Source: Hydractinia symbiolongicarpus (taxonomy: Eukaryota; Cnidaria; Hydrozoa; Anthoathecata; Hydractiniidae). From it: DNA of 64,000 nucleotides. Every line of letters starts with the position of its first letter. The first letter of the stretch is position 1. The stretch is taken from positions 16,119,650 to 16,183,649 of the forward strand of contig NC_079887.1 of assembly GCF_029227915.1 (NCBI RefSeq), in the 5' to 3' direction. This document shows, piece by piece, positions 1 through 12,905 of the stretch. Below the pieces are notes generated by a model. That model saw only the letters and a list, made by a program, of their open reading frames with translations. It was not told where the DNA came from and searched no databases. Made by a program: the position numbers and the translations under genes.

Positions 1-543
1 AAGCACATGCTAATTACTGGTGGTCTTTATACTCTAAGCGTCTGGTACATTAGACAGTTGCATTTTGCCTACATAATTTCTGCACTTAACAAATACGTCA
101 GTAAACTCACTTTTTAATTTTTTTTGTCATTTGATAACATATTAGTTAGCATTCTTGCTTTACATGATGCCTTGTGCCAAAGGTTAAAAAGTGGTTAAAA
201 AATGTTTTTCATGATTTAGTTGAAGTACAAAATATATGTTACTTGATTTTTTGCTAAGAACTTTTGTTTGTGCATTGCCATAGGGGGCAGCTAAACTATG
301 CTAAAAAAACAATTTCTTTTTATCTTCTTATATTTTCCACTTCTTTTTCACGCATGCGTCTGCCGCAAATAATTCCCAATGCAAGGTTATATATTTCAGT
401 GATTACATTGGCAAATACGAAGTGCAGTCGCAAATTACAAAGGCTGCAGTTAAGATGCCCTGAATATCAGACAATAGCAGTTAATTATGCACCCCCAATT
501 TGGATGTTTTAAAAATTAATTTTTACTTTTTTTTAAATTTTAG
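1..543. other. 5' flank or intron of MFSD1-like gene, no exon recognised
   Basis: AT-rich sequence upstream of the first recognisable exon of the MFSD1-like gene. The first exon (544) starts in the middle of a codon, so at least one coding exon must precede it. I looked here for a short exon ending one base into a codon and preceding the first transmembrane helix, and did not find a convincing one. The start exon is probably outside the window. Confidence 0.5.
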
Positions 544-3500
544 CGTATTATCGTTTCGTGGTGTTGCTGTTTAACTGCATGCTAACATTTGGTTCATATT
601 TCTGTTTTGACATGCCCAGGTAATGTGTTTGACTACCATCAATAAGTAATACTGATGATGGCTAAACACTTCATATTTTTCTTTTTAGTGTATTGCAAGA
701 TACCTTCACAGGAGTAAGTTCTAATTTTCTTCCCTTTTTTTAAATTCTTCTATTATTGTTTCCAGAAAATAGTTACATCTGATTACCATATTTACTGGTA
801 ATCCTGCCTTGAGGAATTACTATACATATATCTTCATTGAGTTTATACATTACCTAATTTCTCTAATATTCCGACGACAAAGCTGTGTGAGTAGGGTATC
901 AAGGATATAACAAATATATATAAAAGTTGTGGAAATTGCATTTTTTATTGTATAATAGAACGGATTTTTGCTTCACTTTTGTTTTTATGGTTTTTACAGT
1001 TTTTTAAAACTTGCAGAGTTCTTTGAATTGAAAATAATACTAATCTGGCATTCATGTCTTGGAAAAATAAGCCTCTCTTCTATTCAGGCCTCTTTAGTAA
1101 ACCAGCCTTTATTTCTAAGGTTGAAACACTAATCCTGCAGCAGGGATAAGTAATACAGTAATTTAAAACCTGAAAATTCAGTACAACACATGTAGGAGTA
1201 TGCTTACACTAAGGAAAAGTTTCTGGTTTCTCTTCTAAATATAAGATATCTGCTAAAATTATCCTCATTTTATATATTTATTTATAAAATCACTTAACCT
1301 TCAAAATAATCCCTAGTTTTTAGAAATACCCTATTTTAGATCAAAAAAAAAATTTTCTCTCCAAAATATAAGCTGCAATTGATGACTAGAGAAAACACCT
1401 AGATGGTTTAGTACTTTACTTTATGCTGAGAAACTTTCGTGAGAGAAACTTTGGCGAATTTTGCGTTTTTTGGCCTTTTTCACAAAACTTTGTCTCACAA
1501 AACTGTCAAAAATGGCCATTCGCGAAAGTTTATTTAGTACAAACTTTCTAAATTGTTGATTCGCGAAAATTTATCCACTAAAATTTAAAAGAAATTTGCT
1601 GGTTTTAAAAGTTATACTTCTTGACTCGCCATTTGGAACGGATTTTGGGACCTAGCTTTGGGAAAATTTCCCAAATTTGTCCTAGGTGATCCCTAGTTAC
1701 CCATGCGGTGAAAAATCATTGATGCCATAACATCAGAAAATTTAACATATCAGACATACCTTTTTCGGCAACATTAAAGGAAAATTAAGATATCAACTTT
1801 GCCTGTTAAAGAAACACAGACACACTCTCTGTATTATTATATAGATAATATCTTTGTTTATTCTACATTAACAGAAGAAATTGAAAATATAGAGAAGCCA
1901 AATTTATATATGTATGTTATATATCTCCTTAATTATATGCACGCTAACCTAAGTTTGAATTCTTTTTAGACATTTGGTTACAATTGCACTACTGATAACT
2001 CTACAAATGTAAGAACTTGTGAGGAACATCTTGGTTTAAGTGAAACCCAATATGGACTGCTTTACAGTGTTTATGCATGGATGTAAGTACCAAAGTAACA
2101 ACAGCAGTAAATGTTAGATGTAAATCTATGACACTACTTCTCTGTCAGTCTGTCATTGTAGCATGTGTGGTTACACTTATGCGTCCACACACGCAATCAC
2201 ACAACCAATATCACACATGCAAAAGTTTATTTTTTGAAGACAGACTAATTGGAGAATTTAAATCGCACACCTGGACACTATAAAAACAATTTGAGTGTGC
2301 AATTTGCTACACACCAAGACTTTTTTCATTGACAAGATGATTGTGTGTCTGTTTGTAACAGCAAAGTAGATTTTATTTTTTACAGTTTTCTTTAACAGCA
2401 CCTCTAAACTATCCCCTGTAAAACTATTCTGTCATTTATAAAACCTTTGTTTGCATTTTTGATGGGCTTAACACAAGTTATGATTTTATCAGCTGAAAAT
2501 GTGTTTACTATACCTTATGTAATATTTAGGGGTAGATTTAGAGGTGGTGTACTGGTGCATTTGTATTGGTAAAAGTTTTGTTAGCAAGCCAGATCTCTCC
2601 AACCAATTCCCAACAAGTGTGGTCATGCATGCAGTTCAATGTTTTAATTAATAGGACTGGAGGGGGGAGATATGACGAATACTGTACTGTAAAAATGAAG
2701 TTTTGGTTGTCTTGAGCTAAATCTTCATGGTTGTAAGAGGTGGAAAGTTAAGTTATAACAAGTTGGCTTCATATGAAAGAGCTTGAAAAGTTGTCTATGA
2801 ATCTTTTTATTTTTTTTAAAAATGGCTTTTAATAATTATGTTAATTAATGCATGACATCGTGTATTATGAAAACTAACTGAGTTTTTTTCACCATATATT
2901 GTTTATTTGATGATGCTGAAATATAGTATAGTAACATTGAAATATAGTAATTAAAGAAATAGTCTAGGATGAAACAAAATTCATTTCCCTAAAATGCAAA
3001 ACTCCTTTTTATTATAAATTTATTATAAATTGGTTTGTCAAGCAATAGGTGGAATTAAATTAAAATTAAAATAGATGACAAAGAAGCAATAAACCTTATT
3101 TAAAGGTACTTTTGCCTATTGTTGACAATAATATTCTCAAAAGTAAAAACATGATGCACCGAATACTTAATATAGTTAATGAATTAGGTTATTCCATAAA
3201 GCCACTAGAATAGATGCCAATTTATGTACTTTATTTATTTTTAGGAATGCACTTGTTGTTATTGGTTCTGGTCTCCTAATTGATAAATTTGGACAGAGAG
3301 GTAGTTTTCATTTATAAATTTCACCTTAACCATTTAGCGGATTTTATTATTTTTTTTGCTATGCTGTATGGTTATGACACTTACTGAGCTTTTATATTTA
3401 TCTATTAGGTAACTGTATGCCAAATATTTAGGTCCCATACCTCACAGAGCTTCAGATATTGGCTATAACTCGAAACTACCCCTGAAAATCTCTATATCAC

Positions 3501-6500
3501 CCACTGGTAGCCTTGTGGTAGAGCATTCGCTTCCTATGTGGGAGTTCTTGGGTTCAAACCCCGGCCAAGTCATGCCAGAGTTAGCGCTCAGCATAAGAAT
3601 AGGATTGATCTTAAGCTAAGAAGATTCACTAATTATGCATGATGTCATGAGTATGCTCTGCAAGGGTGTTATATTTAACATTTTTTGACAAGCCATATAG
3701 AGTTAAAAAGGCTTTCTGGCCGGTCACTTTGACGTGTCACTTTGACATTTTACATAAATTTCAATATTTAGTTACCATAATTATGCTCAATGCTAACTCA
3801 TGACGTCATAATTTCGCATATTTAGCGCAACTTTTAAGAGAAGTATCTCGAAAAAGGATTTTTAGAGAACTTTCAAAGATCTTTCATATTTGCTCAACTT
3901 GATTTTTCGCAGGAGGTAACCTTTAAGTTAAAATTTTGCAAATGTGAACGTAAGATTTAAAAAATATATTGTTGTTTGTGATTTTCTCATGCTTATTGTA
4001 AAATTTGTAATATATGCTAAATTATTAACATGTCACATCCCCCATATTATATCCCAGAGAATCATAAACTACATTTGAAGTGAAAGTCAATGATGTAGTA
4101 TTTGTGCACTTTGTAGCATGATTTAAGATTTTGCGTCAGGAATTCCTTATTTTATTTTTTTCAAATTTTATTTTCTTCTATGTCTGCCCTTGCACTTTGC
4201 GTTTATTAATTTTTGTTTTTAGTTAGGCAATGAAATCTTGACAGAATTTTTATTTAGTTGGTGCACTGCTTTTCTCGGCACTGTGCGTTATTGGCTCATC
4301 AATTTTTGCTGCTGGTTACTTTTTCAAGAATGGAAATGCTATGTTTCCTGTGTTCCTTTTTGGACGTTTACTTTTCGGGTATGAGTCTGTTTCTTAATTT
4401 TATGTTCTTCATACCTTTCAAAGATAACTATTATAATTTCAATCTATTTTCTTCTTTAGTGCTGGCAACGGATCACTTACTAGTACGTTTACTTTATTTT
4501 TAAGTTTAGCTCTGTTTACACTTCGTGTTGAATTTCCGAAAGCAACGAAGTTTTATTTTTTACTAAAATTACGGTTTTTTTTTACCAACTTGGTAAAGCT
4601 TCTTTAAAATTTTAGAAACTTATTGTATGTCTGAAGGTAAGAATTCAAAAATAATCAGGAAAAATATTCAACCAGAAAATAATTAACAGCCAATGTTTTT
4701 GTTAATGTTTACCGCCTACACTATGTGAACCTTTATGTGTGTTTTTTTTGTGTTCGCTAAATAATTTTGTATTCTAGTTGCACAAAATAGAATATCGGCA
4801 TTTTGGTTTGATGGCAAGGAACTAGCATTTGCATTTGGTTTAACACTAGCATTTTCTCGCTTAGTAAGTCATTATATATACCCCCTACATTGTTTTAATG
4901 GTAACATTTTACTGATAAATACTTAATTGTAAAATATGAGTTCCAGTAATTTAATAATAACACTTGTTTTTTTTTTTACCGTAAAAGTATTTATGTTCGT
5001 GAATTTGCAAAAGTTTGCTATTTTTTGATGTGATTCACAAAAATTTGACAAATGTATCATGGTCAGCCATTCACGACAATTGTGAAAATTTAATATTGTC
5101 TGTATACAGTGGTTATGTATTGGAGTATAAAAAAGGGGGGTTATAGTTAGGTTGATTTTTTTTTCAAAGAGATGGGATGAAAAGAGATCACAGAGAAATA
5201 ACAGTGAGAGGTCTGTTCTTTTTAATGATTTGCAAACATAAAAATAATTTCTGCAAAAAAAAAAAATTGTAAACACCTGATTTGCAATAATTTCTTTTCG
5301 GGAAACAGAGAATAAAATCTAAAACAAAAAGATTTCAAAAAATGTCTTCTTACAAAATTACTTTTCTTCAAGTAACAAGTAATGATTTTATAAATATAAT
5401 GACTTTTTTCATTTACAATTCTTTTATTAAATTATTGTTTTAGGGTAGCATATTAAACTTCTTGCTTACTGAAAATTTTGTAGCCAAATATGGTTTAAAA
5501 TGGACATTATGGGGAGGTAAGAGTCATAGGATAGTTAGTCTAATATTTTTTTTACCAATGCTTTAGTATTTTTGTCCATAATATACTAAATAACACGAGT
5601 GTTTTAATTATTTGTGATTTCTTGTTAGGTGCTTTGTTGTGTGCCCTTGGATTCCTATCCGCTATTTTGCTGTATTACTTGGATAAAAATGGAACCAAAC
5701 AGTTAAACAAGGTATATAAGAGATAGTTGTGTGTACTAAAGATCTAAATATTAGTGTGAATAAAATATGCATTTTGGATATGCTTGCAAAACTTACGCAT
5801 TTTCTTACATTTCTTACATGATTTCTTATGAATGGTAGAGAAAATAAACAAATTTTATAAACAACTTATTTCATTAAGTTCTTTACTTGCAACAATGTCT
5901 GAGATCAGAATTTTTGCACAATGTAGTGATATACAGTTTTTTAGACATCTAAGTTTTTAGCATCCATTTCAGTTTTTTAGCATCTAAGAAACTGTTTACA
6001 TTAGACCAATGTGAAATTCAGGCGCTATGAAATTCCACACCATGGTGAAATAGCAACTGTCTGCATGATATTTTACTTTGGGTTAATTTTAATTTCAAGG
6101 GTGGCATGTAAATGACCACATCTTTTGTGTCTGTGACCTTAAAACATGTACGCTGATTGAAAGCCGCATTTCACTCTGGGGTATTTACATAGAAAATTTG
6201 CACTGTTTTTTTTAATTTTACTCCTTCCAATTTGACTGAAGTAAATACTACCCATAGAGAGTTTCACTTTGCCGAAAGTAATAAAAACACATGTATACTT
6301 CTGAACCCATGTGCTATAAATACAACAACTTTTTGAAGCTAAATAATCTGCAACTTGTACTTATTGTGTTGCTGTAGGAAGAAGACATGAAGCAAGCTTC
6401 TAAAAAAATGGTTAGTGCTTTTAGTATCGTTGTATCACCTCATTTTTTTATCGCCTTAGTTTTTTATCACCTTGGCAACACATACAATTTAAGCGTATTT

Positions 6501-9500
6501 TTTGTCTTTTTTTTTAGAGGTTGGGTGATATCAAATACTTGAAGTTGCAATTTTGGTTACTAGTTATCATCACCATGTTTTTCTACAACACCGTTTTCAC
6601 GTTCATGGCCAACGCAAAGTAAGATGTCTGAAAAGTTATTTTGGTTTGCTAAAAAGTCTCTTTACTGATCTTTTCAGATTTTTAGAAATTTGAGTAAAAA
6701 AATAAAAAGTTCTGGCCTGCATTACGTACACTGATTGGTGTCTGGGAATTACTTTACAAACCAACGAGAAGCAGTTTGTCCTAAACTATGTGTAATACAA
6801 CCGCACATTTGAAATGTTTTTAATATTTGGATTAAGTAAAAGACACTGCGTGACAAAGATGTACTCCTGGATAAAAACTGTGTGATAGTTGTACTCCTGA
6901 ATAAACACTGTGGGGGGAAGATGTACTCCCGGATCTGTGTAATAAGATGTGCTCCTGGTAAACACTATGTGATAAGTTGTACTTGTGGATAAACACTGTG
7001 TGATCAAATGTGCTCCTGGATAAACACTGTGATCAGATGTACTCCGGGGCAGTCCCTGCGTGAAAAAATGCATTTCTGGATATATGTTACGAAGTTTTAT
7101 TATTTCTTTTTTGATCCTCTTTTTAGGAAGTTTATTGAGCAAAATTATGGTTACGATCAAGACAGCAAAACACCGGCGTACATAGCCGGTAGCGTATACG
7201 ACGTCTCTCTTTTTTTCACGCCTATCTTTGGAATACTAGTGGTAAGTTTGCTTTTTAGTGTAAATTATTTGACTGAAATAACTAGAGTGAAAAATGATTG
7301 ATGTTAAGCTCAAATGATATTTTTAACGTTTGAATCAAGTTTAAGCTTTCACAATCTATTTTTTAAACATTTTAAGGGTTTTAATAGCAAAAGTATGTTT
7401 CCATGCTGAATGTTGTACACATTGTATTCCCAAATTTCAAAAGATGAAAGAATCATCCTAATAAAAATGAAAATTTGAATTTAAAAACAGAAGTTGTTGT
7501 ATGTGATCATCTTAGTAGCTATGGCAATAAAATTATTTTTACCTAAGAATTACTTTTAAAGCTATTGCATATTTCTGATAACAGGGAAGGACATTTACTG
7601 TCTAAGGCCCTGTCATGTCATATAAATAATCTAAATGATTTTGCACAAAGCTTTAACGAGCAAAGAGGGAGATCAAATAGCAACCAAGTTTCTTATGAGA
7701 GCAAACATTGCAAACCAAAAGTTTTCAATTAACCTCAAATGATTGATAACACTTAAAAAACATAAAAATTAGAAGCTGAAGATAATATTTAATAAATGGA
7801 TTCCTCTTCTATGTCTGTAGGATTACATGGGATACAGAGGTGTTGTGGCTACAATATGCGCATCTTTGAGTATCCCCGTGTTCGCCTTTCTCGCCTTCAC
7901 ACATTACACGCCGCTGATTGGTACAATACTGCTTGGTGCGACCTATTCAGCTGCAGCTGTAAGTAAATATTGTCTCCGACATGTTGGTATTGATTTGCTT
8001 ACTTTGTGTGTTATCGAGTCAGGACAGATTATTCTGAGGGAACGTTTTTTTATGCCAGAATAACGAAATAATTTCGCGTGTAGGTGATTATAAGTGTAGT
8101 CGTATAAAAATGGTCGTATGGAAATGCGAGACAAACATAATTATTGATACTTTGAAATAAATGACTTGGCAATGCTTCCCAATCAATTTCGCAAGTAATA
8201 ATCTTCGCAAATTTAACAAAAACTCGCGAAATTCGGGAAAATTAATTCCAACGACTCACGAAGTTGCTTCTTTGTCGTCATCGTTATGTATTTTTTTTTT
8301 TTTTTGGTGGGGGGGGTGGACGAGCAATATAAATTTTATATATGCCCCTCCGGGATATCGCTCTATCAATATTTTAAATATACGCTGAACGAATTTCTAA
8401 TTTAAAAAAACACTAAATGGAACACTACGTACGGTCTTCACTGTAGTCGTTTCTCCTGAGCAGTATTAGTACATGTATATGTTTTTTAATCCAAATTTTA
8501 GAACATGCTCAGGTTTGGGTAACAAACTTTCATATTTAGGCTTGCAATATGTTTAGTGGTTACTTAACAAATATACTTTTCAGAATGTATTTTTATCCAA
8601 GAAAATTGTTTTGCTTATCTAGCCGTCAATTTTTTGTTAACTTTCACAGTAACGTTACTCTCGCCTTTTTTCGTCGCCAATGTTGATAGTTTGCCGAACA
8701 AGATTTCCCAGTCCAACGGTCTTGACGATGCAGCGATCGTAGAGTCACTTTGACTATAACAATGTCGATAACTATCTTTTTAAAAAAATGAAAAAAATTA
8801 TGTAGTTTATGTTCACGCTGTTTTTTGTCACCATCTTTCCTTAGCATTACTGTTGAGCCTAGGTAAAGTTTTCAAAACTAACTCTTAATTTTGTTATAAC
8901 GCAATTTAAATAATGTCGGCGTGAATTATGATAGGAAGATACAGACCAAATGCAAATCAACCAAAACCTTAAAGACTTCACTCTTTTTTCGTTTTTTACA
9001 GTGCAGTTTATGGCCTTCTGCTCCGCTAGTGGTCAATCCTGGCGTTTTGGGGACAGCTTTGGGATTGATGACGTCCGTACAAATGATAGGCATCGGATGT
9101 TGTACACTTATTGTTGGGGCTATACTGGATCATACAAAGTAAGTTTGCTATTGTTTTCTTGAAGTAGGAAAATGTTAAATGTAAATATGAAAGAGAAGAA
9201 TGCAAGAGTGTCAGTCTGTAAGAAAATCAACTCCATACATCAAGTGAATGTTTTAATTAAAAAAAAAACAGTTATTTTCTTGAGGAATTAATCGCATCAA
9301 ATTTTTTGCCAGAAATAATTTTGTAAGTAATAAAGTGACCCACTTGCTAAAATTAATTGTTTTACATGGTATTGGTGGTAAATATCGAGTTTGCGAAAAA
9401 TAAGAATTTTTCTCTCATTTTCGCACCCACTCAAACAGTAAGTCGTGTGGAATCAAGGGTTTGATCCTTCTTAACATTAAAAGATACGATGTTTTGTTCT

Positions 9501-10380
9501 TAAAAAAACTGAGTTTATTTTAAACTTGCATGTAGGTCTCTGTCTTTGTTTGTTTGTATTTCTTTACTATTTTAAGTGCTTTGACTAAAAGGTCTCAGTA
9601 ATATGTTAATGGTGAATAAAAAGGATGGGGTGGTAACTGACAGGTTTGTGGGTGTTAGGTGATTGGTAGGTAGAAGTGTGGGTGATTGGTAGGTAGAAGG
9701 GCGGGTGATTGGTAGGTAGAAGGGTGGGTGATTGGTAGGTAGAAGGGTGGGTGATTGGTAGGTAGAAGGGTGGGTGATTGGTAGGTAGAAGGGTGGGTGA
9801 TTGGTATAATTGGTGAACCTACTGATAGCGTTTGTTCTTTTCCAATTGGGAAGTGAAAAGTAGTATAACATATGTTGTTGTGATGTTGTTTTTATTTTTT
9901 TATTATTCTCTTTTTTAGTGACAATTGGAAATATGTGATGTTGTTTTTATTTGCTAATGCTGTAGCATGCGTATTATTTTCGATTTTGTTGAACATTGTT
10001 GATTGGAAAAGGGTATGTTTCATTATCTGATTACTATTTTTATGATCAGCACATGGGCTACAGTGTGGGGCTATTGCCTAACTTCACGCCTTCGAGCGGA
10101 GATGTGTCTTTCAAGTATAAATGAGGCATGACAGGTGGAGATGGCGCTGTCTGTTGGACGGTTGGTCCAATCGGTCGGTCTGTTTGCTTGTTTCTTCGTT
10201 TTTTCGTTTGTTTGTATGCTCGTTCGTCCTTCCGAACATCGGTTCATTTGTTTGATCATTCTGTTGTAGGGTGGTGTGTTGAACAAAACACGTAAAAGGG
10301 CGAAAAAACATCGACCAGTAACAGAAGAAATTCCAGATACAGACGCGTTGATTAGTGACGAAAATAGCGTTAACACTTAA
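544..10380 (+). CDS. MFSD1: MFSD1-like lysosomal major facilitator transporter (16 exons, N-terminus missing)
   Basis: Exons: 544-619, 689-713, 1970-2082, 3245-3300, 4258-4378, 4460-4482, 4778-4863, 5444-5516, 5629-5711, 6378-6410, 6518-6618, 7127-7241, 7821-7958, 9002-9138, 9919-10012, 10270-10380. All introns are GT-AG, phases agree and the joined frame is open for 460 codons to TAA. The family's usual length is about 465, so only some 40 N-terminal residues are missing. Diagnostic stretches: LTFGSYFCFDMPS in the first helix, LIDKFGQR in the loop between helices 2 and 3, FWFDGKELAFAFGL around helix 4, and LGTALGLMTSVQ in the C-terminal half. About twelve hydrophobic helices are expected. 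MFSD1 is a lysosomal membrane transporter, reported to export dipeptides and to be stabilised by GLMP. The last exon is basic then acidic and ends with a DTDALI motif resembling a dileucine lysosomal sorting signal. A possible poly(A) signal ATTAAA lies at 10474. Identity by recognition, not by search. Confidence 0.93.
3506..3577 (+). repeat. tRNA-derived SINE head in MFSD1 intron
   Basis: The stretch resembles RNA polymerase III internal promoters: an A-box-like GTGGTAGAGCATT near the start and a good B box, GGTTCAAACCC, at about 3551. The two are spaced as in a tRNA. It does not fold into a complete tRNA with a plausible anticodon arm and 3' acceptor strand. A unique-looking tail follows, as in tRNA-derived SINEs. 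It sits in the intron between exons 3245-3300 and 4258-4378, in the same orientation as the gene. Confidence 0.6.
6840..7080. repeat. Degenerate minisatellite, about 30-bp unit
   Basis: About seven to eight imperfect copies of a unit built around TGTACTCCTGGATAAACACT, with variable spacers. It fills the end of the intron just upstream of the MFSD1-like exon 7127-7241. Open reading through it on either strand is an effect of the repeat and not a gene. Confidence 0.8.
9650..9806. repeat. Minisatellite, 23-bp unit, about seven copies
   Basis: Near-perfect tandem copies of a G-rich unit containing GGTGATTGGTAGGTAGAAG, repeating every 23 bp (for example GATTGG at 9661, 9684 and 9707). It lies in the intron of the MFSD1-like gene before exon 9919-10012. 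The low divergence suggests recent expansion and probable length polymorphism. Confidence 0.9.
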
Positions 10381-11689
10381 AATTTTTGGGATTTTAGTGT
10401 TTTGTAAATAATTTTAGGAGAGCAACTTTTTATAGTGTGATAGACAATTTTTGTGCAGTGTTCACAAATTTCAATTAAAAACAGGTGTTCGTATGCTAAA
10501 AGAACACACCACTTGGGTACAATTATTTTCGACACTTTTCGTTACTGATAGCACACAAAAATTGGTACGTTCGAGCTAAGAGGATATGTTTGAGGTATGC
10601 TATATGGATAGGAATCCTTTTTTCTGTCCTTATGTATGTATCTAAATAGCATCCTCTCACCAGGGTTTAATACCTGATGCCAAAGCCGCCAGCCTTTGAT
10701 GACAGAAAGCATAAAACCCTGGGGAAGAGGTTGTGTTAAGATAAAATTTGCTACTACGACGCTTACCACCCAAGAGCTCTGGGGACGAGAATGACTTCTT
10801 ACCAATGGTTTTATTAATATTTTTTTACACAAAATTGTAGTTTTAATATAATGTAAACAAATATAACTGACAGAGTTTTTTAATCTGCTTTTTTTTATAT
10901 ACTCCCTGCCTCAAACCCAGGCTTCAATGCGATTTTTAAAAATACCGTGTATTTTAAGTAATCCAGAAATTTAATTCGGTTTGGTTGCATTAAATTCGAT
11001 GCATCGTACTCGCTCTCCACCGTAAATTGGCTCCTCTTCCATGAAAGCGATCTCGAATGATGCAATCCAAATTCGTCTTTAATGATAATTACACAAAATT
11101 CGCTACAATGAATTATTATTGTTTTTCTTCACATCTACCTATTCGTAACATTCATGGAAAGTCCTAGATAGATGTCAACTTATATCTTGTCTTAAAATTA
11201 GTCAACTTCTCATTGATCTAAACGAATTTTTTTTTATCAATTCAAAACAATTCTCATTTTATATTCGGATTTCGCCATTCACAACCTCGTCGCCGGAGCT
11301 CTTGCCGTCCGAGAGTCTGAGAAAGAGCTCTGGAAATGAGATTGCGCCGTTTAGTTATGTTTAGGTTTCAGTGTCGTCCGTCTTTTTTTAATCTGTTGAT
11401 GGTACTTTAAGAAATCGCTTATCCCTCCAAAAATTCCCGTCACCTCTCAAAATTTTTGTCTATTATTGCCGTTTTATTATTATTCAATTAAGAAAAAAAT
11501 CACTTTTTAAAGAAATTTCGTCAGGCTTAATTTTTTGTTAGTACAAATTTTTGTCACTGGAGGCCCAACATCGTTTGCGCTTATAAAGTACTTTTCTCAT
11601 ACACATCTTCTAACCGTCTAATGTTTGAATGATTGATTTGCAGTCAAACATTAATAATAGCTTTTATACGATAGCTCTGAAGGATCAGA
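10381..11689. other. Intergenic, with a CCAGGGTTT-type repeat at 10640-10800
   Basis: No gene is recognised. At 10656-10737 there is a short element with inverted ends (CCAGGGTTT ... AAAACCCTGG) and a central AAAGCCGC. The same layout recurs at 46236-46324. Next to it, 10775-10790 has a CTGGGGACGAG motif that also appears in the family represented at 19443 and 62960. The remainder is AT-rich and featureless to me. Confidence 0.5.
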
Positions 11690-11857
11690 TGCTACGTGCA
11701 TTTATTTTTTTGCAACGCGCATTTATTTTTTGCAACGCGCATTATTTTTTTGCTACCCGCATTTTACACGTAAAATATTTTTTGTTATAAAAATACAAAA
11801 TAACTTATCAACATACAACGTTTTCTATCTTGGGAGAAACAATATATTTATGTCATT

Positions 11858-12640
11858 TTGCCATGCTGCAATGTTAAGATGACGGATATACACGAAGCAG
11901 TTCATAGATATTTTGAAGATGGTCTGACATACACTGAAATCTTGGAGTTCCTTCAAGTTCGTCACAATTGTGACATAAGCGCTTCCACCTTAAAAAGATG
12001 GTTCCGCAAGAAAGGTATGAGAAGACGTCCTTTGCATGATATGAAGTGCTAGGAAGGATGTAGTGAAAGCTGTTGCAGATGAATTGAGTGGTTGTGGATC
12101 GAGCATAGGTTATAGAAGGATTCATAAATCATTACCATCGAAGGGATGCTTTTGTAGGCGAGAAGACGTAAGACAAATTATAAAACATTTAGATCCAGAT
12201 GGAGTTGGACTAAGAAGAAGGCGTAGATTACACCGTCGAAAATATATGTTGCAAATAGCCCGAACTTGTATGGCACATAGATCGACGACAAACCGAAGCC
12301 GTTTGGTTTCAGCATCATGGGTGTATTGATGGCTTTTCCAGAAAGTTGATATGGTAGCAACAAGAAACAAAGTGCCAGAAGTGGTTTCTAAGTTCTCTCT
12401 TGATGCTATTCGTGTATGCTGAGAAACACCGCTGCAAATCAAGGCTGGCGATGACACAGAGCACGCTCAAACCTATCCACTTGTATTTGTCCTCATTAAA
12501 CGGAGATTCAGACGATAATAATTTCAGTACAATAACATCTACACGAGTCATTTTGACCGACACTCCAAAGGGATCGTATAGGTTGGTGACATCCTCCCTG
12601 ATTACTCAGTTGAATTTTCGCAGTTCGCCCTGACACTGGC
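11858..12640 (+). pseudogene. Integrase-core (rve/DDE) transposase-like pseudogene
   Basis: The start resembles a family of animal integrase-core proteins. An N-terminal helix-turn-helix-like segment (IHEAVHRYFEDG, then STLKRWFRKKGMRRR) is followed after a frameshift near 12050 by VVKAVADELSGCG, SIGYRRIHKSL and an arginine-rich stretch. Next, WHID and GCIDGFSRKLIW, typical of the start of the integrase core, appear in another frame near 12265-12350. At least two frameshifts and stop codons break it, and the C-terminal catalytic half is not readable. It is therefore dead. Known family members are found scattered in cnidarian and fish genomes; the assignment is by recognition. Confidence 0.7.
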
Positions 12641-12792
12641 AAGAGATAGCAACAGGAATACAGCAAGCAATGTGTGGGAGGCTTTACACCTGTACTTATT
12701 TCTCGTGGAAAAGATCGAAGAATATAAATAAAATAAATATATATAAAGTTTTATATTTTAAAAAAATACATAATAAAATCATAACATGTATC

Positions 12793-12905
12793 TAGTAGTA
12801 GTAGTGGTAGTGGTAGTGGTAGTGGTAGTGGTAGTGGTAGTGGTAGTGGTAGTGGTAGTGGTAGTGGTAGTGGTAGTGGTAGTGGTAGTAGTAGTAGTAG
12901 TAGTA
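12793..12905. repeat. (GTAGTG)n microsatellite
   Basis: A hexanucleotide/trinucleotide tract of alternating GTA and GTG, ending in pure GTA. It creates a long poly-valine reading frame that is not a gene. It lies within the right half of the decayed integrase-core element. Confidence 0.97.

Noticed and set aside
3506-3577. A functional tRNA gene
   Set aside because: A and B boxes are present, but the acceptor stem and anticodon arm do not fold; a SINE head is more likely.
6786-7160. 124-codon minus-strand frame
   Set aside because: It is the complement of the degenerate minisatellite and overlaps the MFSD1-like exon 7127-7241 on the other strand.
9572-9871. 99-codon proline/threonine-rich minus frame
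   Set aside because: It is the complement of the 23-bp minisatellite.
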